DNA from: Leptoclinus maculatus
Taxonomy: Eukaryota; Chordata; Actinopteri; Perciformes; Stichaeidae
Length of the DNA stretch: 64,000 nt
NCBI GenBank assembly: GCA_032191485.1
Contig: JAVDOI010000016.1
Location: forward strand, 13,378,759 to 13,442,758
Reading direction: 5' to 3'
Position numbers and translations under genes: made by a program. Position 1 is the stretch's first letter. The number at the start of each line of letters is the position of its first letter. A model generated the notes under the pieces. It did not search any database and was not told the DNA's origin. It saw only the letters and a list, made by a program, of their open reading frames with translations. This document shows, piece by piece, positions 17,329 through 32,400 of this stretch.

Positions 17329-19067
17329 ATGGTTCACAAAAGAAAACAAGTCAAAAGTATTCCTCTTGGTGAAGGCTGGTGGGGAGCAGGAAAGAAGCCA
17401 CTGTCAGAGGATGATCAAATCTATCCCTTCAAAGTGCAAACCTCAGATGAAGAGATTGAGGTACTTTTGAGCTGTTCATTTAAATTGTTTCATCACCAGT
17501 TGTCAAATTAGAAATACCAATAATGAGACATTAACATGTTTATGTGGAGTAATCAACAGCGGTCTTATTCAACAGGACCTTCATGAGCGCATTGACAGAA
17601 CCCGCTACACCGATCCTTTAGAACAGGGGTGTCAAACTCATGTTCCCTCTGGGGCCACATCAGCATCATGGTTGCCCTCAAAGGGCCGGTTGTAAATGTA
17701 AGACTGTATAAATGTAACTACTCCTAACATATTGTTAAACAACTGTCTCTACATTTGATTATTGTTTATTCAAGTGTAAAAAGATTGTACATGCAGTTAT
17801 ATGAATGTAAAATTATATTTAAGCACATTTCTGTTATTATAACATAAATCATTTTAATTTAGGGTTAAGAAACCCACATTACTCTATCAAAGATCAAACT
17901 ATTAAAGAAAATAACAAAGACTAATATCATCAAGAACAAGTTATTACATTAACTTTGTTCAAAGCTATTTTTGTCACCTCTGCATCACTAATGTCTCCCC
18001 GTCATCGTCCCGTGCATGGCAGCTACATCCAAGAGCTCCTGAGAGTCAGGTCTTATGAACACGGATAGATGATGTGTCCGTGTTGTCTGTGCTTTCATCA
18101 ACAGCTAATGAAGAAGACGAGTACCTGCTCGTCTCTTAGCTAGCTGTGTTGTTAGATTAGCTGCTAGTTCCTGAACTCGGTCTGCGATGGTGTTTCTTCA
18201 CAAACTGAACTTTTAAAAGTCTGTATCTGGTCAGAGCACAGCTGCTCACACACCTTTAAGCATGACTGGGCTGTAGCGAGCCACATCCGGGCATTTGGAC
18301 CGTGCTTGGCTTGATGTGAACTTTGAATTGGAACAGTACTTAGGCTGAGACTGATGACGTTTCACAAGTCCACGAGTTTACAAGTACAGAGAAGTACGCA
18401 TGTTGAGAAAGACCCAATCTCTTGTTGGAAAACCTCTTTATGGGCTGTTGCCTCTCCTGTCCACCTGTTGTGATAGTTTTAATGTTACACAGACAACATG
18501 CTATCTCATAATTTCGACTTTCTATCTCATAATTTCGACCATGGGGATATTTTTATTTTCAAGTCTAACTTTAAATTTTTGTAAAAAAAAAATGTAAAAA
18601 AAAGATTTTTTTTTTTTTTTTTTGCTGGCGGATTCGCGGGCCACATAAAACGACGTGGCGGGCCGCATCCGGCCCGCGGGCCGTATGTTTGACACCCCTG
18701 CTTTAGAAGATAGCTGCTTCCAGTATGGCTTCAATTCCACGTATCTCAAGACAGTGGTTTCCTATTGGAGACACACGTTTGACTGGAAAAAGCAGGTGGA
18801 AGTACTTAACCAGTATCCACACTTCAAAACTAAAATAGAAGGTACACACAGCCCCGAGCTAAAGCTACATCGTTTGCTTTTCTTTCGAGTAATAATTTGG
18901 ATATTTGGCCAAAAATCCGTCCACACACTACTTTTTGTTTTCTGTTCACACCAATGCTTTTGCATCATTGCAGGATTGGATGTGCATTATGTCCTGATCC
19001 ACCACATCGTGAGATTCAGAAGGTTGTGCCTCTTATGCTGGTTCACAGCTGGCCTGGCTCCTACTAA
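17329..19067 (+). pseudogene. ephx1-like: Epoxide hydrolase 1 pseudogene (unit 1)
   Basis: This is a broken copy of the gene at 29247-31767. A deletion fuses promoter-side sequence (after ACCGCTGAAT) to the middle of exon 2, removing exon 1 and the membrane anchor. The remainder of exon 2 (17329-17469) still reads GEGWWGAGKKPLSEDDQIYP. Exon 3 begins at 17576 and is split by a hAT element at 17624-18700, then resumes to 18841. Exon 4 (from 18974) has substitutions and small indels relative to the intact copy and ends abruptly after LVHSWPGS-like sequence near 19067, where unrelated DNA begins. The nucleophile and the other catalytic residues are absent. Confidence 0.93.
17624..18700. mobile_element. 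hAT-family non-autonomous transposon with 8-bp target duplication
   Basis: The element is 1077 bp. Its left end is CAGGGGTGTCAAACTCA and its right end is GTTTGACACCCCTG, giving a 14-bp perfect terminal inverted repeat (CAGGGGTGTCAAAC). It is flanked by CTTTAGAA at 17616-17623 and again at 18701-18708, the 8-bp duplication typical of hAT. Sub-terminal text (GGGCCACATCAGCATCATGG; GGGCCGCATCCGGCCCGCGG) is the common vertebrate form. No transposase frame is present. The empty site is preserved in the intact ephx1 at 29750. Confidence 0.95.
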
Positions 19068-19080
19068 CCCTCACCAGCGA

Positions 19081-19240
19081 AACATATCTAATGTTGGCTC
19101 ATTCTAGAGTGCCATATAACATCTGTTAAGGATAATGTACCAATTGATATTGTGTAAATGCCTACTTTTGAGTTCTATATGTCATACACAAAAACATATT
19201 GATAGAGGACCATGTCATACTACACTACAAAAGCTCTTCA
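19081..19240. repeat. 160-180-bp repeat, copy 1 (pairs with 22783-22960)
   Basis: It starts AACATATCTAATGTTGGCTC and is nearly identical to the stretch just right of the LINE fragment. The pair brackets GLYATL-C. It may be upstream LINE sequence or duplicated flank. Confidence 0.7.
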
Positions 19241-19866
19241 GTAAGAACTATACGTATACAAATAATGTACTGTACTTAAACTGGTCATATCTGGATAAAG
19301 AACACTGAGACCCTCAAGGCTGTTTTAAAGCTCATTTCAGCCTTTTTTTATATAGTTACAGAAACAAATAAAAGACATTAAAAAGTTCTGTCCTCGACCC
19401 TGAACTAAATTGTCACTGAGAACACTGAAGTTTAGACACTAATGTGAAAAGAAAAACATACTCTCTCTGAAACATGAAAAATGTATGAAATTTGGGGATT
19501 TTTATTTTGGAGAACCATATTAATTGCACTGGCCTGCATAAAATGAGATACTGTATACGAACATCATCTGATGATTGTTCAGTGCTGACAGAGAGCAAAG
19601 AATGAATCAAGGGCTCAATTTACTTTGGAGCTCTCCTCCAAACACCTGAACCTATTATGAAAAGCTGACATTGTTATTGTTTATTTGTGTCAGTTAATGC
19701 CTCTTTCCCATACACATCATTATAACAGTCCAGGTTTTGATTCAATGCTTTTTGGAGAGCCGATATAATGTGTAAACATAACATTTTAATCACATTTTCA
19801 TTCACTAAAACGTTATGTTTACCTGATAACGTGTCAGCTGTACATTCAATCATAAAAGCTTCAAAA

Positions 19867-21592
19867 TCAAAACTTGAACTCAAACCATGCCGCCCTGTAT
19901 GAGGGGTCCTCAATGAAGCCAAGGTTTTTAAAGAGCTTGTAGGAGACCATGTTGTCCTCCTTTATGAAGCAGTACACTGGGTAGCCCTCGGTGTGGAGTC
20001 TCCTGGCCATGGTGCTGACCAGGACTTTGGCATAACCTCTCCCTCTGTGCTCTGGCAGAGTGTACAATATGCCCAACGCACAGTAATCATACACCAGAAT
20101 CCAGGACACGGGCTCACCCTGGCCGTCAGTGATGCAGCATGATGGGAAATTGCTGATGAAGTTTTTAATGTTTGTGTAACCCTGCTTGTTCCCTCCAAAC
20201 TTCGAGGTTTTATTCACCAAGTCAACGTGGGAGAGGTTAAGAGATGAAATCCTTGATTCAAGCTCACTGTGTAGAGAATCAGATAATGACAACCAATGAA
20301 ACAGTCATATTTTACTATTCACTTATGTTGATATAAGCTAAATATGCACATATATTCTTAAAAGTACATTTGAATGATCTGACTACCTGTCAGCTGCTGG
20401 TGTGGGCAGATGACTGCTGTCTGGCAAATACAGAAGATGCACCAACGCATAGACTTTGTTGTTGACTTCTCTGTCAGAAGACACTTCTTTGAGCATGGTC
20501 GCATGGGAAACGTCAAATCCTGGAGGACAAAAATGATTTACATGTTTATTGCCATTCTGTTATTATTCTAACAGGTTACAACAGTCATGAAGGAAATATT
20601 CACCTCCTTTACTCATTATAAATAGCAATACCACACTGTAAAAATACTACATTGCAAATTAAAGTCCTGCATTGAAAATGTAAAATAAAGTGTATTACTA
20701 TTAGCTAAATGTAGTTTAAGTATCAAAAGTAAAAGTAATCAATGCAGAAAAATGGTACCAGTGAGTGTTCAACATTTATATTTATGTTACATACTCAACA
20801 GTGATGCATTAATGTGTCATAGTAATAATGTATATTTTATAAGCTTGCCATACTGTAACCAGGCCTACAGCTGTCAAAAAATATACATGTAAGGAAAGAA
20901 AAGGTACTAAATCTACTAATGAATTGTAATGGAATTGAAGTATAAAGTGACATGACATGTCAGTACTCAAGCAAACTAACATTATCTAAAACTGAAATCA
21001 AGTACAGTTCTTGAGTAAACGGTAACTTAGTTACACTACACCACTGAGTTACACTGCCACAAGTACCTGCATGGCCCGTCCAATGATAAACACTGTCTGC
21101 AGTGACCTTAACTCACCGCTAATTAAAAAATACGTGCTCCAGTCAATTGCATTCTCTTCTGTCAGCATTTTCCTTAAAATCTGGTCATCCATGCTGAAGT
21201 AGGTCACCTTTTTGAAGAACTCCAGGGCGCGCTTGTTCTGTGAAATAAACGACAGATTCAGCAATCAAGTGGCCTCCAGAAACACGACGTAAGTACAATG
21301 TTTCCAATGGTATGTGGACCTCACCTTGGGGTCAGGTCGACAAATGATAACCTTAAAATCAGGCCACGTATCAACGATGACCTCCAGTGTGCTTGGTTTC
21401 TTCCTGTTAATCCCATATATGAAACCGTACACCTGCACGCACGAAAAGTTCAGAGCGACAAATGTCAAGACACTGCGAATACATGACATAATGAGGAATG
21501 TGTTTGCAGCCGTCTACCTTAAAGCTCTTGGGGAAGTGTTTTAGCAGAACTCCTTCAGCGATCTGTAGTTCGTCTTTGTTTAAGATCTTCAT
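19867..21592 (-). CDS. GLYATL copy C: glycine N-acyltransferase-like protein
   Basis: This is the recent duplicate of copy B, with five exons, 21592-21518, 21432-21325, 21237-21117, 20519-20387 and 20266-19867, and 278 residues. Start (MKILNKDEL), splice phases and motifs are as in B, including LPEHRGRGYAKVLVS. Replacements relative to B include W to S in NKTWKFGG (NKTSKFGG), FVEEDN to FIKEDN, an F for L in the NFISNFPS segment, and NKR-ALEFF for NKH-ALEFM. The W to S change hits a position that is Trp in copies A and B, so C may be altered or relaxed in function. Like B it is transcribed away from the upstream LINE fragment. Confidence 0.9.
20582..21046. mobile_element. hAT-like MITE in GLYATL-C intron 3
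   Basis: This is the same insertion as 12578-12980, in longer form with an extra internal AAAGTATCAAAAGTAAAAG-type stretch. It ends in TACACCACTG. Confidence 0.6.
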
Positions 21593-21689
21593 GTTTGGGG
21601 AACTGATGCAGTTTAATCTGTCCGTCTGTTTAAACTGCTCTGTTCAAATATAAATGGTCTCAGCCTTTATAAATCATTGACAGTCTTCT

Positions 21690-22790
21690 GTTACTTCTTT
21701 TTCTTCTTTTTCTTCTTCTTTTACTTCTTCTCTCAGTTTATTGGCGGACTACAAACCAACGTGTAAGGTGCATGCCGCCACCCACTGTACCGGAGTGTGT
21801 AACATCTTGACTTTATGACAGTTATCATTTAAACACAATAATAATGTTATTAATAAATAAAATAACAAACAAACAAAACAAAACTTTATATAGAAGTTAT
21901 ATTCTGGAAAATAAACCCGTTCCATTCAATAAAATAAATAAAGCCCTTTTAACCTGAACTTGTTTGTCCCCTGTCTCTAACAGTCCTTTGATGCTCCACT
22001 CCCTTCCTAAAGCTATCACTCTGCCCTTCATTCTCTCTCTTTCCACACTGAACTTCCTCCACTCTATCAGCACATGTTCAACAGTTTCTTTACAGTTGCA
22101 TATCTCACATTTATCCCACTCTGTCTTTTTCATGATGTGTCATTGAGTCCTGTATGTCCTAACATTAATCTACAGAAAGTAACATCTTCTTTTCTACTTT
22201 TATTTCCATAACTTAATGTACTGACGTCTGAATTTTGTCATAATTTCTACCCTTATTGTCATTATTCCAAATTTCCTGCCAAGATGTAATAATTCCGTGC
22301 TGTATTACTGATTTTGCTTCTGACCTCCCAAAACAAATTTCCCCAAAACAAAGTTTATCTGCAACCTCATTTCCCTCTATTCCAACATGAGCCGGTACCC
22401 AACAGAGATGTACATCTATTCTTAAATGTTGTAAGTTCAGTAATGACATATAAACGTCCGTTAAAATGTCCTCTCGTACTGTTTGACCAGATTGTATACT
22501 TTGTATTGCAGCTGCAGAATCTGAACATATAACTACTTTCATTGGTTTGACCTCCTCCAGCCACTGAAGACTGATGATTACTGCTGTCAGTTCGGCTGTG
22601 TACACTGATAACCTGTTTGAAAACATTCTAGAATTCCTTTGTTGAATTCTGGAATGTATATGCCCACTCCTACATGATTATTATCTAAGTGTTTTGATCC
22701 ATCTGTAAAAATATTTAGATAATTACAATAGCTTTTATTCAGGTAATGAATTCTCTTCTCTTTTTTAATATCTCTAGAACAAAACATATC
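21690..22790 (-). mobile_element. 5'-truncated LINE with RNase H domain (I/Nimb-type)
   Basis: The minus strand encodes an RNase H domain: IFTDGSK, YTAELTAVIISLQWLE, ICSDSAAAIQSIQ and WVPAHVGIEGNEVADKL, giving the D-E-D-D acidic set. Further 3' comes a zinc-knuckle-like segment (KCEICNCKETVEHVLIE) and a 3' UTR with GGTGGCGGCATGCACC and CCGCCAATAAA. It ends in a tail of AAGAAG units at about 21690-21735. Stop codons break the frames, and reverse transcriptase and endonuclease are missing, so this is a dead 3' fragment. It inserted at the edge of the GLYATL-C block. Clade assignment is tentative. Confidence 0.8.
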
Positions 22791-22960
22791 TAATTTTGGC
22801 TCATTCTAGAGTGCCATATAACATCTGTTAAGGATAATGTACCAATGGATATTGTGTACATTTTTGTGTGCTATATGTACAACAACTATGTTCTATATGT
22901 TATAAACAAAAAAGTATTGGTATAGGACCATGTCATAGTACACTACAAAGCTCTTCAGTA
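22783..22960. repeat. 160-180-bp repeat, copy 2 (pairs with 19081-19240)
   Basis: This is the partner of the repeat left of GLYATL-C. It has a small internal length change and then diverges at AAGAAAAATAAAATC. Confidence 0.7.
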
Positions 22961-22984
22961 AGAAAAATAAAATCACACAGGTAA

Positions 22985-23227
22985 TAGTAACTAACCCATT
23001 TGTCTATATCCCTGGTCATTCCAGGCCAGAATAAAAATGTTTGGATATTGCATCTCTAGTTCTTTTCTGGGCGCTGTGAGCTGTTGGGCTGCATGCAAGT
23101 CAGTAAACATGGCGCTGGCTTCCTCTACACCACAAACAACTTTAGTTTTGAAATCCCCGCCAGGTCCCTTGACGTAAACAGTGCTCCTCCTGTACATTAT
23201 AAAATAAGTTAACTTGTGACATGCCAC
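22985..23227 (-). pseudogene. Integrase zinc-binding (H2C2) domain fragment, frameshifted
   Basis: The minus strand reads YRRSTVYVKGPGGDFKTKVV, CGVEEASAMFTDLHA, then KELEMQYPNIF. In another frame it continues FLFWPGMTRDIDKWVSYYY. The order VV-x-EEA, LHA, then FWPGMTRDI-x-KWV is the start of the integrase module of Ty3/gypsy elements and of GIN/KRBA2-like genes derived from them. The GGH step expected after LHA is lost and a frameshift lies near 23035. No DDE core follows in the downstream sequence. Confidence 0.5.
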
Positions 23228-25246
23228 AGCTTGAACTTATTGGTCAAAGGAATACATAAACTTCTTTAGGCATCTTTAGTAATGAATCACCGCTAATTAA
23301 TACGCCAATTAAATACATATTTGAAGTGGAATAAAATATACCCGGATTTATTATGTTTATTTATTATGCAGTATTTACCCCTTATACTCTCAGTCTCTAT
23401 GAGTAGCTTAATATTAATAATAATACGTTATATTTATAAGGCACCTTTCATACATGAAATGCAGCTCAAAGTGTGAGTGACAGAGGAACAGAGGCGCTTT
23501 GACCTTTAGTCATCTCTCTTTGGTTGATGGCGGTTTTTCACACTTGCAAATGTAAATATCTTAAATAAAAACTTGAAAGACAATTACTCTGTTGTGCGTT
23601 ATTGTTACAGAATTCCCACCACCATTTTCAAATGAAAGTCATGTTATCAGAATCACAATAGTTTACAAGCAAATTATGCTCCTTCATACCAGAACTTTGA
23701 CTCTTCAGAGGCTATCAACATATCAACATGCAGTCCCAAACTAAATGTTACTATACAGTTCTAGAACACAGCTTTTGAAGGATGAGTTAGTATTAATATA
23801 TTCATTATTTTGCTTTTACTTCATTATATCACTACATATGATTTTATTTGTGTTTGAGTAAGCAGGATAAGAAACCCCGAAGGCATCCATTGACAAAATT
23901 AAAAAGCGCCAACTGTTTATGCTCGATGTCTATAATACCATATCTGGCTTGCGTCCAGAAATATAGCTAGCAAGTTTACAAGGCAAGATGGCAAGGATAT
24001 ATCAAAACTCATTGCTTGAATTGCTTAGGCCTAAATGATACTAATTTTCAACATTGTACTTTGATGCTTTTCATCGAATTTCCATCTTTTGTTTGTTCAT
24101 ATTTATATTTGCCGTGAACTTTGTACTGCAAAATGTCTTCATGTACTTGAGGGTCCATGTTCCCAGTTAGGAAAGCTGCCAACGCATTCACCGTGACTGT
24201 AATCACATTCAAGTCACACCTACTATCAGGCCGAGAAGAAGGATGTTGCACTTAAATTACTTTGGAGAGCATGATGTATTATAAGCGCGGTAAGATACCA
24301 ATTATGATGAAGATGACGACTTTAATAGGCCTGATGTCATTGGTCGGACTAGGAATAAATTAGATTACTCCACCTCAGCTAACAGGCCCAATAAAGTTAT
24401 TGTAGCATATACAGCTTCTTCTTCATGTGCTTTATTATTGCATGGGTACAAAGTCACCTTTCACCAAATAATGCATCCACCTGTAGTTCCTTTACATCCA
24501 CTTTAGAATCAAACAACGTTATAACAGCTGATATTTTGGGCTGTTTTGAGGGAACAAGGAGGGTTTCATACATTTAACACTCACCTGGTCTGAGGAAGGA
24601 GCTGTGTTTTCGATCATTGAATGTAGCCTATTTGATTTTGTTTCAGATGCAAGCTCATATGTGCTCTGTTTACATGTGCTTTGCGTACACTTTACTGATC
24701 CGAGGGGACATTCACATCAAGTCAAACTGTAGATAAGAAGAGATGTTTTTTCATGTTTATTATTATTACTTAGTCTTTCCTTCCTAAATTACACCTTTCA
24801 CAGCATTCATTGCCTTATTGGCCAATGTCAGATGATGGATCGGGATACTGAAAAACAAACTTTTCCAAAAAATATTGAAATATTAAACGGCGGTGTGGAT
24901 ATCAAAAGCTTTATTCCTGTATGCATTTACCACATGAACACATTCATTTAAGTTCACATGCTACTTTAATTAATTTCATTTTAAAACAGCCTGTGGTTTT
25001 TAATAGCCTTATCAACAATTCAGTACAGAATTATGTGTTCTCTGCTTGGTTTAGTGATTATGCATTACACATCTGCTCCTCTAAAGGTTAATGCATCTCT
25101 ACAATGCTATACTGGATAGAAATTCTAAAACACTGACTTTCAAAAGGTTATTTTGTGCTTCATCTACAGGGAAATACATATTGCTCTCTATGAAGGTTAT
25201 TCTGCAAACAATGGCAACAATGAAGATTTCCCACGTAGTTCTCTTT
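23228..25246. other. Gene-poor spacer between integrase remnant and cystatin 2
   Basis: No supported gene is seen. It holds arm 2 of the dispersed inverted repeat (about 24524-24600) and unassigned AT-rich sequence. A 67-codon minus frame at 24048-24251 has no family signature. From about 25165 it becomes the cystatin 3' flank shared with unit 1. Confidence 0.5.
24524..24600. repeat. Dispersed inverted repeat, arm 2
   Basis: This is the reverse-complement partner of 14089-14163. Confidence 0.55.
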
Positions 25247-28835
<3,589 letters not shown>

Positions 28836-29246
28836 GTTTCTGTCACTAGGCTCTCAACACTAATAATAAAAAACAGCTCGACGTCGCCTCCCTGTTATAT
28901 AAAGAACGACGTCACGGCTGTTTGAGTGGCACATCTCGCGGCCAATCAAAACCATTGTGTTCTCGCTCCGCCACAGACACTTCAGGTTCAGCAGCAAGTT
29001 GACAGTGTATTTGTTTTGCATACCGCTGAATCACGTCGTAGCCGCTCTGATTTGTAGACTTACCAATATTTTCGGAAGGTACACCTGAAAAGGAGACAAA
29101 CAAGGTATGTTGAAACGCATGTGGTCGAATTTGAACGTGCTTGTAACTTTAGGAGCGCGGTGCAGATCATGATTTTTGTTTTACCTCTGTCCTAGTGTAG
29201 GTCTAAAAAAAATCACCTGTGCGCGCTCACCTTTTGGAATTTCACA
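28836..29246. promoter_or_regulatory. Bidirectional promoter between cystatin 2 and ephx1
   Basis: These 411 bp lie between divergent start codons. Most of the cystatin-proximal half (CACATCTCGCGGCCAATCAA, with a CCAAT box) is conserved next to cystatin 1. The ephx1-proximal part was deleted in unit 1. Confidence 0.6.
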
Positions 29247-31767
29247 ATGCAGAGACTGCAGCTTTTGAAGTAAGTAGGTTTTACGACTCAGATTTAATCG
29301 AAATATACATATTTGAAACGATCTCATGGCCGTAGGGATCTCCAATGAATATTTCTCATATTTTCACAAACTTTTCAGGGGAGCTTTCTGTGGCTTGGAT
29401 GCCTTCCAACAGCAGCTCCTGATTGGCTCAGCTGTGGCAGCAGGGGGTATACTTTTGCACATGGTGCTCAAGAGAAGACAAGTCAAAAGTATTCCTCTTG
29501 GTGAAGGCTGGTGGGGAGCAGGAAAGAAGCCACTGTCAGAGGATGATCAAATCTATCCCTTCAAAGTGCAAACCTCAGATGAAGAGATTGAGGTACTTTT
29601 GAGCTGTTCATTTAAATTGTTTCATCACCAGTTGTCAAATTAAAAATACCAATATGAGACATTAACATGTTTATGTGGAGTAATCAACAGCGGTCTTATT
29701 CAACAGGACCTTCATGAGCGCATTGACAGAACCCGCTACACCGATCCTTTAGAAGATAGCTGCTTCCAGTATGGCTTCAATTCCACGTATCTCAAGACAG
29801 TGGTTTCCTATTGGAGACACACGTTTGACTGGAAAAAGCAGGTGGAAGTACTTAACCAGTATCCACACTTCAAAACTAAAATAGAAGGTACACACAGCCC
29901 CGAGCTGAAGCTACATGGTTTACTTTTCTTTAGAGTAATAATTTAAATATTTGGCCAAATATCTGTCCACACGCTACTTTGTCTTTTCTCTTCACACCAA
30001 TGCTTTTGCATCATTGCAGGATTGGATGTGCATTATGTCCATGTGCGACCACCACACCGTGACAATCAGAAGGTTGTGCCTCTTATGCTGGTTCACGGCT
30101 GGCCTGGCTCCTTCTATGAGTTCTACAAGATTCTGCCACTTCTCACAGAGAACCAGGATGGTCTGGTGTTTGAGGTCATATGCCCGTCCATCCCTGGCTA
30201 CGGGTTCTCAGAAGCCCCTCATAAACAAGGTAGATGAGTCCGAATAAATGTATGTACGTATCTCAGCTTGAGCAACAGATGTTTACAGCTTTCTGTGTCT
30301 GTTCAGGATTCGACAGTCTTGCGGCTGCCCGGATTTTCCTGACACTGATGGAACGATTGGGATTCTCCCAGTTCTATCTGCAGGGAGGAGACTGGGGCTC
30401 TCTCATCACCACCAACATGGCACAGATGAAGCCTCTGTAAGACAGCAAAACAAGCCCCTACATGCTACAAGTTATCCCTACAGTGCACTTTCCACCACCC
30501 ACATGTTTATATAAATGACATTGTGACATTGTTATCTAAATTGTGAAACAGTGCTTGCAGTGTGCAAAGTGCACTCATGACCAGAACTACTTGCACTACA
30601 AATTCCTGGAAGCTGGAGCAAGGTCTTTGTGCCAAAACCAAAAAAATGCGATTAAACCTGCATTTATATCTAGAAATGGGCACTAAACAGGATTAAAATG
30701 TCGTAAAACCTATGATCTTAGATGAAGCTAACTTTTTTTTTTGATAATCTTTTCCAGGTGTGTTAAAGGTCTCCACTTAAACATGTTTATGTCGAGAAGG
30801 GGGATCAAAGTGATGTTGTCCCTCATGATTGGTCCTTATCTGCCATTCCTGGTGGGCTTCAGTCGGGAAGATGTTCGCCGATTGTTCCCTTTCTTTGAGA
30901 AGAATGTCTGGGAAATCCTGAGGGAAACGGGCTACCTTCACATCCAGGCCACTAAACCAGACACTGTAGGTAGGGACAACTAAGAAACTGATTCTGATGA
31001 TCATACTGACACTGTTAACAGGTCAAAGACAACCCACATGAGACACGCAAACTGTTACTATTATTTCAGCTCTAAATTAATCCTAAATTGTGGGTACAGG
31101 CTGTGGGGTGAATGACTCTCCCGTAGGCTTGGCGGCCTACCTTCTGGAGAAGTTCTCCTCCTGGACTGATCTGAGGAACAGAGATCTGGTGGACGGTGGG
31201 CTGGAGAGGTACAAGTGGGAATTCAGTTTAGCCTTTTTGTTATTTTCAGCATATAAATTAAATGTTTGCTCAACAAAGTTTAAGTGATGCTGTTGCTGGC
31301 AGTAATTAATTATACATGTCTGCATCTGTACAGGAAATTCAGCCTGGATGAAGTCTTGACAATTGTTATGATCTACTGGACCACAGGCTCCATCGTCTCC
31401 TCCATGCGCTTCTACAAAGAGAACTTTAAGAGCAACCCTGACAATAGAGTGGATGCAAAGTATGTGGCCAAATGCTCTTACTGTCAAAACCATGACGTTA
31501 GTTTTATAAATTTGACAACCCTATTATCCAATCATGTTCTGATTATGCGTCTTCTTTTGTTTTAGGATAGGGATATTTGTGCCCACTGGACTTGCCGCCT
31601 TCCCTGGGGAGCTGCTCCACTGCCCGAAGTCATTGGCACAAATTAGGTATCGAAACATCTACTCCTACACTTTCATGCCTCGAGGTGGTCACTTTGCAGC
31701 CTTTGAGGAGCCCGAGCTGCTAGCCAACGACCTTGTCCAGTTTGTCAAAAAAGTAGAGAAGTTCTGA
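29247..31767 (+). CDS. ephx1: Microsomal epoxide hydrolase 1, complete
   Basis: EPHX1 is an ER-anchored alpha/beta-hydrolase that opens xenobiotic epoxides to diols. Nine exons, 29247-29269, 29379-29592, 29707-29887, 30020-30229, 30307-30436, 30758-30969, 31100-31208, 31334-31459 and 31566-31767, give 468 residues (human 455). I chose the start MQRLQLLK because its strong GTAAGT donor joins exon 2 in phase; a longer frame into the intron (ATG at 29326) would lack a splice. Residues about 18-40 form the anchor (QQQLLIGSAVAAGGILLHMV). HGWPGSFYEFYK is the oxyanion-hole loop, GGDWGS holds the nucleophile Asp237, Glu417 sits in AFPGELLH and His444 in RGGHFAAFEEPE. All catalytic residues are present. 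It is convergent with mad2l1bp. Confidence 0.96.
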
Positions 31768-31967
31768 ACCCATTGATGTACTCTCAGACCAATGTAATTA
31801 TTATTATCCGTTCTTTATCATTGCTGTCAAGTTTTGATTTTGACTGGTCCTTCAAAATGGGATACGAATGCACATCCCTCTTACGCAGGTCGTTGTCACA
31901 CTACAATGCATCTCATCGCTTGATTGCCTCAAAAATTGCACCACTGTCAAAATCTTTTTCATGTTTT

Positions 31968-31973
31968 AATAAA
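31968..31973 (+). terminator. ephx1 polyadenylation signal
   Basis: AATAAA lies 201 bases after the stop codon, in a T-rich context, and is the first canonical signal downstream. Confidence 0.6.
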
Positions 31974-32400
31974 TGTAAACATATACAGTTGGTACTTGCA
32001 CTCTAATGTATCTAAAGATTGGATTAAAGAAAGCAATATAATGTATTAAATCTTTCAAGTTATGGTCAAAATATATTACACCGATATTATGTGTGTTGCT
32101 CTGTGTTCAACATCTATATATTTTATGCTAAACATTCTTCACAAATATAAATGCCAGCAAAGCCTCTTGTGAACAAATTCTCAGCTTATCAGAAGACTAT
32201 AAAAAAGGATAATACACCATACTGCCTGTCCTAATGTTTTAAGTGACATGCTTTCAATCACAAGTAGAAAAAAAATGTAATTCATTAAAATATGGACTCA
32301 ATTCAAAATCCACTTGGACCACCATTAAAATGTAATTTTAGTATACAGGCTCAAGAAAGAGCGCTCCAATCTAAGACTATGTACTCTCAAACCTTTTCAG

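Larger units (their letters stand above)
19250..21680. repeat. Segmental duplication, GLYATL part, copy 2
   Basis: This is the partner of 11257-13620. Coding exons, introns, polyadenylation region and the intronic MITE are all shared in order and orientation. Confidence 0.93.

Noticed and set aside
29326..29378. Alternative ephx1 start at 29326
   Set aside because: The frame runs through an intron; the upstream exon MQRLQLLK with GTAAGT donor joins in phase and gives a normal-length protein.
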